Part shown: positions 60,801 to 64,000 of the stretch, piece after piece | How the letters are laid out: the number at the start of each line of letters is the position of its first letter | Numbering within the stretch: position 1 is the stretch's first letter | From: Acanthornis magna | Lineage: Eukaryota; Chordata; Aves; Passeriformes; Acanthizidae | Direction of reading: 5' to 3' | Length of the DNA: 64,000 nt | Assembly (NCBI GenBank): GCA_036785705.1 | Contig: JAWUZG010000056.1 | Location: 18,234,501 to 18,298,500, forward strand | Position numbers and translations under genes: made by a program | Notes under the pieces: model-generated | Database searches by the model: none | The model's input: only the letters and a program-made list of their open reading frames with translations | Told to the model about the DNA's origin: nothing

Positions 60801-63014
60801 CACAAATAGCCAGGGGTGACCCCAGGGGTCCTGCTCCATCGTGGAATGGCTCAGGGGTCTCTGGAAACCCCTCTGGGGCTGTGCTGCTGCCTGCAGCTGG
60901 CATTGCCTTGTGGGGTGTCCGTGCTGTGGGGTACACAGATCCCTGTGGGCTCTGGGGCTCAGCATTCCTTCAGCACTGCCGTGTCCTCCTCGGGAATATC
61001 TGTGAGAGATTTACAGAGATCCCTGCACCATTTCCAGCCAGAGCCATCCGTTTGTGCTCTTTGAGACTGAACTTCACTCTTAGTCTTGCCAACTTCTACC
61101 TGCCTTGGACTGAATGAACTTTCCTGACGAAATCCTGGGAGCAGAAAGCTCAGGAACAGAAATCTCGGGCAGTGTGTGATGCTCACGGGAAGCTCTGAAA
61201 TGGCTGCACACCTCTCAAGGAGCTCAGAATGCATTTCAAACTTGACCCAGATGTGCAAACAGGCACCCCCTGATGGCACAGCAATCAGCAGGGGTGTGGT
61301 TCGTGCTCGTGACGAATCTCTTTTTCCTTGCAGCATTTTGAATTTACCCCACCAAGCTTCTCCTGTGTCCAGAACCCCGAGCCTCCCTGCGGTGGAGTCC
61401 AGCTACATCAACACCTCCCTCATCCAGGACTACAGGCATCCATTCCACATGACACCCATGCCTTACGACTTGCAAGGTGAGCTCCTGCCTGGACCTGTGC
61501 AGCTCTCCAAGCACCGATATTTATTATAAAATGTTAAAAAATAGTGAATATCTCTGGTAGCGAACAGAATTTGAAGTGTCATCAGCATTGTGCTGGTTTT
61601 ATTCCAAAATAAATGGTGAAAAAATGGACAGGTGCTTTTTTTTTGTTGCTTGAGAAGCTTAATTTTGTTTTTTGTCTCTTCACAGGTTTAGATTTCTTCC
61701 CTTTCCTGTCAGGAGACAATCAGGTAAGTCAGGGAGGATGAAGTTCTTTTTCCAGGCGGGATTTGCTGTGGGAGCAGGGAGGCTGCAGCTTTGTTTTACA
61801 CACAGGAGCATTGTCTGAGAGCATAGGTGTGGTGTGAGGGCAGGAAAATAAACATTTTGGGAGCCAGGGGTTAATCCCACTTTATTCTGGAATGACCCTC
61901 AGCCGTGGCTGGAGGTCCAGCTCCATCACTTCTCCTCCAAAAAAAGGGAGCTGGGATGTCTTTCCTGCCCTTTCCGCCCTCCTGAGTTGGAAAATTGCAC
62001 TAAATGTGGAAAGAAACTTTTGTATCTTAATGAAGAGCAGAGCCTGCACTGTAGAATTTGGCTTCAGGAAATCTGGCTTGATCCTCAGGAATTACTGACA
62101 ATTATTCTGAGCCAGGGAGTGCTGCCCTGGTGATGCCATGGAGAAATTTTAGGGAGCGAGGCTGGATGGGCAGCCTGGGTGTTCATCCCAGTGGGACAGG
62201 ACACGGAGAGCAAAGCTCCCCTCGGGGAATTTGGAATGGGATTTTTGGTGGCTCCAGCTGTGCCTTTGGGGAGCAGCAGGGAGGATAGGGACAGCCCTAG
62301 CTCCATCCCAAGTGCATTTCCCAGGATTGTGCCCTGCTCCAGCAGGGATCAGCGCGGTGTCACCGCTGTGCCTCACTGCCTGCTGAGGGCTGACAGAACC
62401 TTCCCTGAATTTGGGCCATTTCACCACCAAGGAATTTTTCCACGAGATAACCAAAAACCCAAAAGTGCTGCTGCTTGCCCTTTTTAGTGCCTTGGGTGCC
62501 CTGATCCCATTCCCTGCCGTTTGCTCTCACTCAACCCCAACATTCCCAACTTTTTTCGGCCGCGGAGCTAAAAATTCCCTTCACCCTTCTGCCGGCTGAG
62601 CCGCCGTGAAAACCACAATCCCCAAAGCTTTAACGTGACAAAATCAACAAAAACTCTTCTTTTCCCCCTGCCCCGACCCCAATCCAAACCCAAACTAACT
62701 CCTCCTTCCTCCCGCAGCATTACAACACCTCCCTCCTCGCCGCCGCCGCCGCCGCCGTCTCGGCCTCGGACGATCAAGAACTTTTGCACTCGCGTTTTTT
62801 CCCCTACACGTCGTCGCAGATGTTCCTGGATCAGCTGAACGCGGGCGGCAGCAGCTCCCTGCCCGCCACCAACGGCAGCAGCAGCGGCAGCAACAGCAGC
62901 CTGGTCTCCTCCAACAGCCTGCGCGAGAACCACGGGCACCCCGTGGCCAGCAGGAGCAGCACGGACACGGCCTCAATCTTTGGTATCATACCAGATATTA
63001 TCTCCTTGGACTGA
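4558..63014 (+). CDS. PIAS1: PIAS1, E3 SUMO-protein ligase (protein inhibitor of activated STAT 1), 14 coding exons
   Basis: PIAS1 is a nuclear E3 ligase that helps UBC9 transfer SUMO to transcription factors and chromatin proteins; it is also known as a STAT1 inhibitor. Joining 4558-4581, 28653-29097, 42124-42208, 43786-43833, 47040-47130, 47642-47776, 50701-50806, 52024-52097, 55474-55634, 59434-59564, 60242-60419, 61334-61476, 61686-61723 and 62718-63014 gives 1956 bases, 651 codons plus stop, with every intron GT-AG. Domains in order: SAP (about 11-45, with LQVLL at 19-23), PINIT (about 124-288, motif at 249-253), SP-RING (about 320-405; Cys351, His353, Cys374, Cys377), SUMO-interacting motif with acidic tail (about 456-473), and a Ser-rich C-terminus. 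Ser90, Arg303, Cys351 and Trp372 match human numbering. Paralogues PIAS2, 3 and 4 are excluded by the near-identity to human PIAS1 as I remember it. No frameshift or premature stop was seen. Confidence 0.98.
5205..5276 (+). repeat. Short tandem repeat of about 10-11 bp (gggggctctcg / ggggttctcg)
   Basis: Six to seven imperfect units in the 3' part of the CpG island, inside intron 1. G-runs are on the coding strand. Confidence 0.8.
7884..7901 (+). repeat. Poly(A) tract
   Basis: Eighteen consecutive A after cttat-like sequence in intron 1. No retrotransposed body was recognised upstream. Confidence 0.9.
9107..9404. repeat. 62-bp tandem repeat, about 4.8 copies
   Basis: Units start with ggagcatctcctggaatcct at 9107, 9169, 9231, 9293 and 9355, each exactly 62 bases apart with very few differences. 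The last unit is cut short after cagtgagttggg. Confidence 0.95.
11697..12110. repeat. 66-bp tandem repeat, about 6 copies
   Basis: gttccat starts units at 11701, 11767, 11841, 11907, 11973 and 12039. The third unit is preceded by an extra 8 bases. 66 is divisible by three, so frames stay open on both strands and give spurious repetitive proteins. Confidence 0.93.
13535..13760 (-). mobile_element. Probable old CR1-family LINE fragment
   Basis: The sequence around 13545-13570 (ggttcagaccaagggtccat) and the later cttgaacccttatta resemble, from memory, the 3' part of an ancient amniote CR1 subfamily in reverse orientation. It is highly diverged, so the family and ends are uncertain. Confidence 0.45.
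14060..14103. repeat. TG/TA-rich simple repeat
   Basis: Alternating tg units run into tatatatt and (tatt)-like sequence ending in a T tract. Confidence 0.85.
15318..15485. repeat. GGAAT/GGGAT-type short tandem repeat
   Basis: Irregular mixture of gggaat and gggat units on the + strand. Stop-poor in every + frame, producing Met/Gly/Trp/Glu-rich open frames with no coding value. Confidence 0.93.
16571..18528. repeat. AT-rich satellite-like array, two monomer types (about 98 and 160 bp)
   Basis: About 16 monomers, each starting near ttcacatccgaattc. Short monomers are about 97-100 bp. Long ones (about 143-163 bp) carry an extra block with ttgattaatcaggaaaa and a second cacatattgacactttaatc. 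The order is roughly S S S L S L L S L S S L S S L. Each monomer contains GAATTC, TGATTAATCA and TGATATCA palindromes, some degenerate. The flanks are unique sequence of normal composition. Confidence 0.95.
18827..18854 (+). repeat. Poly(A) tract
   Basis: About 28 consecutive A in intron 1, after ctcc. No retroposon body recognised. Confidence 0.9.
19508..19530 (+). repeat. Poly(T) tract
   Basis: More than 20 T in a row in intron 1, followed by ctttttcaag. Confidence 0.9.
22017..22080 (-). mobile_element. CR1 LINE 3'-end fragment, antisense
   Basis: acaatcacagaatcattaag is the typical reverse-complement start of bird CR1 3' ends. Only about 60 bases are recognisable. Confidence 0.65.
23912..24363. 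repeat. 12-bp minisatellite (atgcaggaaaag / atgcaggagaaa), about 37 units
   Basis: Alternating aaaatgcaggaaaagatgcagg-type units, with occasional ggg and tac variants. The 12-bp period keeps all frames open on both strands, giving KMQE-, KCRK- and CIFS-type repetitive open frames. There is no start context, splice support or non-repeat domain. Confidence 0.95.
28653..29097 (+). CDS. PIAS1: PIAS1 coding exon 2 (residues 9-157): SAP domain and start of PINIT
   Basis: Starts CAAATGGTG after a tttctttgaag acceptor and ends AGCCTAG before gtaagaa. It encodes the DNA-binding SAP domain (about 11-45) containing the LQVLL nuclear-receptor-type motif (19-23), a basic stretch ([11 protein letters not shown], 58-68), and the Pro/Ser linker with Ser90, the residue reported as an IKK-alpha site in human PIAS1. 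Compared with the human sequence I remember, residue 79 is Ser instead of Asn and residue 84 is Ser instead of Pro. The last base starts a split Ala codon (157). Confidence 0.98.
29990..31008. repeat. 205-bp tandem repeat, 5 copies, nearly identical
   Basis: Units start at about 29990, 30191, 30396, 30601 and 30806. The middle three are exactly 205 bases each and look identical, including a 16-18 base T run. The first and last differ by a few substitutions and a shorter T run. The unit ends with gattaataaccattccaggc. Confidence 0.97.
31436..31640 (-). mobile_element. CR1 LINE fragment, antisense
   Basis: The text from aagggaccttaaggcccatc through caccttccactgtcccac to gcctgcccaccctgttcag follows the reverse complement of the avian CR1 3' region as remembered. 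Confidence 0.8.
32487..32585 (-). mobile_element. CR1 LINE 3'-end fragment, antisense
   Basis: ccagaatcactgagggtgga, then ggtggtggagtccaccctttg and ccttgtcaccagcccagag, matches the reverse complement of a CR1 3' end with moderate divergence. Confidence 0.75.
34380..34490 (-). mobile_element. CR1 LINE 3'-end fragment, antisense
   Basis: aatcacagggaatcaggaaa, atcctgagttaggagaaac and ctgcacaggacaccccgaca follow the antisense CR1 3' end. It breaks off into an A-rich stretch at about 34485. Confidence 0.75.
35876..36425. repeat. 45-bp minisatellite, about 12 copies
   Basis: Units of 44-46 bases, each with gggatt-atcatg-ctttgtgcagcccctggagctccat variants. Two subtypes alternate (ctttgtgcag and tttagttcag; cccagcctg and gccattttg). 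45 is divisible by three, so long repetitive frames stay open on both strands. Confidence 0.94.
36722..36960 (-). mobile_element. CR1 LINE fragment, antisense
   Basis: Runs from gaatgtcctgagctgggaag through attatcgagtcccaacccct, caccccaaaatcccaccctg and caccctctgggggagaact to tttccctgatctccatccc. Nearly 240 bases follow the antisense CR1 3' region. Confidence 0.88.
37281..37302 (+). repeat. (GAT)n microsatellite
   Basis: Seven perfect gat units followed by ggg in intron 2. Confidence 0.9.
37680..37742. repeat. TA/CA-rich simple repeat
   Basis: Alternating purine-pyrimidine tract with tatatatacacaca and gtgtgtgtatatata segments that are self-complementary. Confidence 0.85.
38858..38889 (+). 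repeat. 5-bp repeat (ctgtt/ctgct)n
   Basis: tctgttctgctctgttctgc and following ctctgctctgctc form a short pyrimidine-rich pentanucleotide tract. Confidence 0.8.
39139..39550. repeat. CCATC / CCATGGATC short tandem repeat
   Basis: About 410 bases of cccatc pentamers interspersed with ccatggatcccat blocks, running directly into a CR1 fragment at ccatggcagggacac. The minus strand reads as Met/Gly/Trp/Asp repeats and the plus strand as His/Pro/Ser/Ile repeats. Neither is a gene. Confidence 0.95.
39549..39770 (-). mobile_element. CR1 LINE fragment, antisense
   Basis: From tggcagggacacctcccact through cttccagggatccaggggca and gggaaggattcgttcccaat to cattgccccttgtcctgctg. It is a good match to the reverse complement of avian CR1. 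Its 3' edge towards the array lies where CR1 normally has a catcccatgg-type sequence. Confidence 0.88.
39930..40172 (+). mobile_element. CR1 LINE 3' end, sense
   Basis: ttaggaggaatttcttccct, cagcttctccagggaagtgt, cacccctggaagggttcaga, tggtgatcctcaaggtattt and the terminal aataattctgtgattcc follow the sense CR1 3' end, including its characteristic ATTCTGTGATTCC terminus. Confidence 0.88.
41255..41352. repeat. AAT-rich simple repeat
   Basis: About 100 bases almost entirely A and T, with aataataat and ttattaa units. Confidence 0.85.
42124..42208 (+). CDS. PIAS1: PIAS1 coding exon 3 (residues 157-185), PINIT domain
   Basis: Follows a ttccttgcag acceptor and encodes the segment from ASDNSQRF to QQISSSM in the PINIT domain. 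It ends two bases into Met185, before gtgagt. A large minisatellite begins only 12 bases downstream of this donor. Confidence 0.97.
42221..43340. repeat. Minisatellite of about 165-209 bp, 6 copies, abutting the exon 3 donor
   Basis: ccctgaaatccaaac starts units at 42221, 42409, 42594, 42801, 42966 and 43175. Length differences come from loss of a ggtaatgctctccaaatcc block and from an extra ttctgtgttcattcacc duplication. Each unit carries ttcctgcagcccttcct, an acceptor-like polypyrimidine-AG. Confidence 0.95.
43520..43642. repeat. TA-rich simple repeat
   Basis: tatatatatattt and attatatatatac-type sequence about 145 bases upstream of the exon 4 acceptor. Confidence 0.88.
43786..43833 (+). 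CDS. PIAS1: PIAS1 coding exon 4 (residues 185-201), PINIT domain
   Basis: A 48-base exon encoding [16 protein letters not shown]. The acceptor is tgtttccag and the donor gtaggt. Phase 2 on both sides keeps the frame. Confidence 0.96.
44111..44930. repeat. Minisatellite of about 90-95 bp, 9 copies
   Basis: gattaaatcctct recurs at 44161, 44256, 44347, 44447, 44537, 44627, 44717, 44808 and 44902. Units read ggtgggatggagcagggga, then ctggttagtttggag and ttttggcaggtgtatcacaa. There is a clean 90-bp subfamily in the middle. Confidence 0.95.
45063..46395. repeat. 41-bp G-rich minisatellite, about 32 copies
   Basis: Unit ggggagctgaggggctcc plus tgctgctcctggaaatggcc plus aaa. Variant units end in aggctcca, ccagag or gggtgggctcca. 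Each unit contains GGAGC and GCTCC six bases apart, able to form a small hairpin. Since 41 is not a multiple of three and the minus strand of the unit lacks stops, an open frame of 555 codons runs through the array in reverse. Confidence 0.97.
46850..47022 (+). repeat. Segment shared by introns 4 and 6, copy 1 (next to exon 5 acceptor)
   Basis: From agatgatggcatcccaaata to gaaatcaaaaaa. Nearly identical to 49812-49972 apart from an extra partial repeat of catcccaaata near the start. It ends in an A-rich run about 18 bases before exon 5. Confidence 0.92.
47040..47130 (+). CDS. PIAS1: PIAS1 coding exon 5 (residues 201-231), PINIT domain
   Basis: Acceptor ctttgctttcag, donor gtaagt. It encodes the segment from [10 protein letters not shown] to KPCSLP. 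Residue 225 is Gly where human has Thr, from memory. A segment of about 170 bp that recurs in intron 6 ends about 18 bases upstream of this exon. Confidence 0.97.
47131..47641 (+). other. PIAS1: PIAS1 intron 5 (511 bp)
   Basis: From gtaagt to gatttccag. Unique sequence. I see no repeat or regulatory motif that stands out. Confidence 0.93.
47642..47776 (+). CDS. PIAS1: PIAS1 coding exon 6 (residues 232-276), contains the PINIT motif
   Basis: Exactly 45 codons in phase 0, from GYLPPTK to TAEIGR, with the name-giving PINIT motif at residues 249-253. PINIT contributes to substrate choice and nuclear retention in PIAS proteins. The donor is gtgagt. Confidence 0.98.
47852..48173. repeat. Minisatellite of 18-26 bp (ctggaatatttcatacccctgttcag)
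   Basis: Full units of about 26 bp alternate with truncated 18-bp units lacking tgttcagc. It begins about 75 bases after the exon 6 donor. Confidence 0.93.
49222..49345 (+). mobile_element. CR1 LINE fragment, sense
   Basis: gtgtccagggctggagcagc, ctggtccgtggaggtgtcct and ttcagatcccttcccaagcc resemble the sense CR1 3' region. It is shortened and diverged. Confidence 0.6.
49812..49972 (+). repeat. Segment shared by introns 4 and 6, copy 2
   Basis: From agatggtggtggcatcccaa to taaatcaaaaaa, same orientation as copy 1. The core includes gatgggagatgtcacaatta and ttgcatgaatgcagctacag in both. The exon 5 acceptor is absent after this copy. Confidence 0.92.
50326..50415 (+). repeat. 45-bp tandem duplication
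   Basis: agtgcagtgctgaacattat followed by ccat-gaaaatt occurs twice, about 45 bases apart. Confidence 0.9.
50701..50806 (+). CDS. PIAS1: PIAS1 coding exon 7 (residues 277-312), end of PINIT
   Basis: Acceptor tgttttgcag, donor gtacgt (weaker than its neighbours). It encodes the segment from [11 protein letters not shown] to NPDHSRAL. Arg303, the residue reported as a PRMT1 methylation site in human PIAS1, is present in GIRNPD. Confidence 0.97.
50807..52023 (+). other. PIAS1: PIAS1 intron 7 (1.2 kb)
   Basis: From gtacgt to caaccaccag. Unique sequence with no clear repeat. Confidence 0.93.
52024..52097 (+). CDS. PIAS1: PIAS1 coding exon 8 (residues 312-336), lead-in to SP-RING
   Basis: Acceptor tttcaaccaccag, donor gtaagt. 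It encodes the segment from [10 protein letters not shown] to VSLLCP, the N-terminal strand region of the SP-RING module. Confidence 0.97.
54580..54606 (+). repeat. (AAAT)n microsatellite
   Basis: Six or seven aaat-type units in intron 8. Confidence 0.85.
55011..55319 (+). repeat. 154-bp tandem duplication, 2 copies
   Basis: ataattctg-ttttggtccatcc starts at 55011 and 55165. The two units agree throughout, apart from scattered substitutions. Confidence 0.95.
55474..55634 (+). CDS. PIAS1: PIAS1 coding exon 9 (residues 337-390), SP-RING catalytic core
   Basis: Starts CTCGGCAAGATG after ttctcttccag and ends GATGG before gtgagc. It carries the zinc ligands Cys351, His353, Cys374 and Cys377, plus Trp372. 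In human PIAS1, Cys351 and Trp372 are the usual ligase-dead mutation targets. This exon docks UBC9~SUMO. A minisatellite begins within about 5 bases of the donor. Confidence 0.98.
55640..56700. repeat. 80-82-bp minisatellite, about 13 copies, starting at the exon 9 donor
   Basis: Units contain aatcagagccagggctgttc, ctcctgcccagaattggggt and gattcccctgctttttgcat. Copies 55866-56190 and 56192-56516 are nearly identical as blocks, so there is a higher-order period of about 326 bp (four units). The sequence agcaaagcctgaatcag beside the donor recurs exactly in later units. Confidence 0.95.
57095..58935. repeat. 185-193-bp AT-rich minisatellite, 10 copies, with a 560-bp higher-order period
   Basis: tgggtatttctggg starts units at about 57099, 57286, 57471, 57659, 57844, 58037, 58218, 58407, 58597 and 58778. 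Each has gaggtttctgaggatactct and an attaatgaaacaaacaaa run. 58009-58240 and 58569-58800 are almost identical, indicating duplication of a three-monomer block. Confidence 0.96.
59434..59564 (+). CDS. PIAS1: PIAS1 coding exon 10 (residues 390-434), SP-RING C-terminal part
   Basis: Acceptor attcctgacag, donor gtgagt. It encodes the segment from LFMEILKFC to YNGVDG. Residue 398 is Phe where human has Tyr, from memory. It completes the SP-RING and the following SP-CTD-like segment. Confidence 0.97.
59565..60241 (+). other. PIAS1: PIAS1 intron 10 (677 bp)
   Basis: From gtgagt to ctctgtgcag. More than half is occupied by the probable antisense solo LTR at 59618-59988. Confidence 0.93.
59618..59988 (-). 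mobile_element. Probable solo LTR of an endogenous retrovirus, antisense
   Basis: Read on the minus strand this 371-base block starts TGTAACTTGC and ends TTTCAGGCA. Near its 3' part it has a CTCGAATAAATTTGTC stretch that looks like an LTR polyadenylation signal (R region). Size and layout fit a U3-R-U5 LTR. I could not see a matching target-site duplication, and no internal viral genes are present. Confidence 0.5.
60242..60419 (+). CDS. PIAS1: PIAS1 coding exon 11 (residues 434-493), SUMO-interacting motif
   Basis: Encodes [18 protein letters not shown] (about 456-473), a hydrophobic SIM followed by phosphorylatable serines and an acidic tail; human work reports CK2 phosphorylation at this serine cluster. 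The motif sits one residue earlier than in human because one Ser is missing before NKNKK. The donor is gtgaga. Confidence 0.97.
60420..61333 (+). other. PIAS1: PIAS1 intron 11 (914 bp)
   Basis: From gtgaga to ccttgcag. Unique sequence with nothing recognisable. Confidence 0.92.
61334..61476 (+). CDS. PIAS1: PIAS1 coding exon 12 (residues 493-541)
   Basis: Acceptor tttccttgcag, donor gtgagc. It encodes the segment from [10 protein letters not shown] to MPYDLQ, the Ser/Thr/Pro-rich region after the SIM. Confidence 0.97.
61477..61685 (+). other. PIAS1: PIAS1 intron 12 (209 bp)
   Basis: From gtgagc to cttcacag. Short, with a T run before the acceptor. Confidence 0.94.
61686..61723 (+). CDS. PIAS1: PIAS1 coding exon 13 (residues 541-553)
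   Basis: A 38-base micro-exon encoding [13 protein letters not shown], between tctcttcacag and gtaagt. Skipping it would shift the frame of the C-terminus. Confidence 0.96.
61724..62717 (+). other. PIAS1: PIAS1 intron 13 (994 bp)
   Basis: From gtaagt to ctcccgcag. Unique, with a long C-rich pyrimidine stretch before the last acceptor. Confidence 0.94.
62718..63014 (+). CDS. PIAS1: PIAS1 coding exon 14 (residues 554-651), Ser-rich C-terminus and stop
   Basis: Acceptor ttcctcccgcag. It encodes HYNTSLL followed by six Ala residues, then a Ser/Asn/Gly-rich tail ending [11 protein letters not shown] and TGA. Relative to human (from memory) two residues are gained after the Ala run and one Ser is lost before RFFPY. 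Codons here are much more GC-rich than in exons 2-8, with runs of GCC and AGC. Confidence 0.97.
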   Translation, partial: HYNTSLLAAAAAAVSASDDQELLHSRFFPYTSSQMFLDQLNAGGSSSLPATNGSSSGSNSSLVSSNSLRENHGHPVASRSSTDTASIFGIIPDIISLD

Positions 63015-63785
63015 GCTTTTTTTTCTTTTTTTTTTTTTTTTTGTTTTTTTTCTTTTTTTTTTTTTTGTTTTTTTTTTGTGGGGGGGTGGGACGGAGGAAA
63101 TCTTTGTGCTTGGTTTTCCTTTCTGTTTAGAAAAACGTTAAGACAAGGTGGTTTTTTTTTTCCTTTTTTAAAAGGGGGAAAAAAAAAAATTTACGTGTAC
63201 AGAGAACAAAAAAAAAAAAAAGTCTATTTTCAGTTTTACTTTTGTATATAAACCTAAGATGGCCTCGCTGGTAAAAATAAGAAAAAAAAAACACAAAAGA
63301 GAAAAAAAAATGTAACAAAAACGAGGAGCTTCAGTTCATTTTTAAGGATGCTGAAGATTTTACACCTGTGCATTTGTCATGTGACTTTCTTTTCTTTTTT
63401 TTTCTTTTTTTGTTTTCTTTTTTTTTTTTTCCCCTATGGTTTGGACACAAATGGCATTATTTTCTTCACAGTTCCATAAACAGGAAAAGAGCTGAACTTC
63501 TGAAGTTCAGGCTTTTGGGGGAGAGGATTTTTCCCCTCCCGAGGTGGTGGAATCTGATTCCCCCATCCCATCTTAATGCAGATTTTACTCTGCTGAAAGC
63601 AGAGCAGGCCCTGCTCTGTTTGCAGTCAGAGCCTTTCGGGAGTGGGTTTGGTTTTTTTGGGATTTTTTGTCATTTCTGGTTCCGTGTGCCCCTCCACGCA
63701 GACAATTCTTTGGAATTCCATGCTGAGGTCATGTTCCAGACTCACCCGTGGCAGGACTCGGGGAATGCCGCGGAGCCGAGGGGAG
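63015..63785 (+). other. PIAS1: PIAS1 3'UTR (incomplete, end not identified)
   Basis: Non-coding sequence after the TGA, with very long T-rich and A-rich tracts (63017-63080, 63150-63310, 63390-63431). I see no AATAAA or ATTAAA before the CR1 fragment at 63786, so the cleavage site is either beyond the window or uses a weaker signal. Confidence 0.6.
63017..63080 (+). repeat. T-rich low-complexity tract directly after the stop codon
   Basis: About 60 bases almost only T with single c or g interruptions, ending in tgtgggggggtggg. Length in this assembly may be unreliable. Confidence 0.9.
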
Positions 63786-63985
63786 GTTCAGGTTGGAAAT
63801 CAGGAAAAGCTCTTCCCCAGCAGGGCTGGGCTCTGCCCGAGCTCCCCGGGGATGGGAACATTCCCAGAGCTCCAGGAGCCTTTGGACAGCGCTCCAGGGG
63901 TGCCCAGGGTGAGGTTTTGAGGTGAGCTCTGGTCCCTGCGGGTCCCTCCCTACTCAGAATATCCCACAGTTCCTCCATTCGGTTA
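63786..63985 (+). mobile_element. CR1 LINE 3' region, sense
   Basis: ttcaggttggaaatcaggaa, gctcttccccagcagggct, gcctttggacagcgctccag, gtccctccctactcagaata and tcccacagttcctcc follow the sense CR1 3' region closely. It lies in the PIAS1 3'UTR or just downstream of it. Confidence 0.82.
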
Positions 63986-64000
63986 TTCCCGAGGGCTGGG

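Noticed and set aside
63017..63431. Poly(T)/poly(A) runs as possible processed-pseudogene tails or terminators
   Set aside because: They lie in the PIAS1 3'UTR with no retroposed body or target duplications beside them; low-complexity sequence is the simplest reading.

Overview
The window is vertebrate nuclear DNA, almost certainly from a bird. It has long introns with GT-AG splice sites, a CpG-island promoter, and many truncated CR1-type LINE fragments (the usual avian interspersed repeat). One gene covers nearly everything: PIAS1, an E3 SUMO-protein ligase, on the + strand. All 14 coding exons can be placed. They run from the ATG at 4558 to the TGA at 63012-63014 and join in frame to 651 codons, the length I recall for human PIAS1. 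Residues cited in human PIAS1 work fall at the same numbers here (Ser90, Arg303, Cys351, Trp372), which checks the exon map independently. I see no second gene on either strand.

Layout. Positions 1-4040 are upstream flank: a 165/123-bp higher-order tandem repeat at the window edge, a striking inverted-repeat pair (811-1018 and 2462-2663), and a diverged local duplication. About 4180-5300 is the CpG island with GC boxes, an NRF1-type site and two YY1-type sites, one overlapping the start codon. Intron 1 (24 kb) holds five tandem arrays, the largest a 2-kb AT-rich satellite at 16571-18528. Exon 2 (28653-29097) encodes the SAP domain and the start of PINIT. Intron 2 (13 kb) contains a nearly homogeneous 205-bp array, a 45-bp array, a CCATC-type array that runs into a CR1 copy, and several other CR1 fragments. 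From 42124 to 63014 the remaining twelve exons are packed into 21 kb.

The distinctive feature is the tandem-repeat load. More than a dozen arrays with units of 12 to 288 bp add up to about 12-13 kb by my coordinates, and they make up most of introns 3, 4 and 9. In introns 3 and 9 the array starts only 5-12 bases inside the intron, and in intron 9 later units still match the donor-proximal sequence. The long open frames in these arrays (up to 555 codons) come from repeats without stops and are not genes.

I did not find a new biological system. The observations most worth following are the donor-abutting minisatellites, the inverted pair upstream, the intron-4/intron-6 shared segment next to the exon 5 acceptor, a probable antisense solo LTR in intron 10, and the satellite whose monomers carry three short palindromes. 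Everything was read by eye, so repeat boundaries are approximate to a few bases, and family names for mobile elements rest on remembered consensus sequences.
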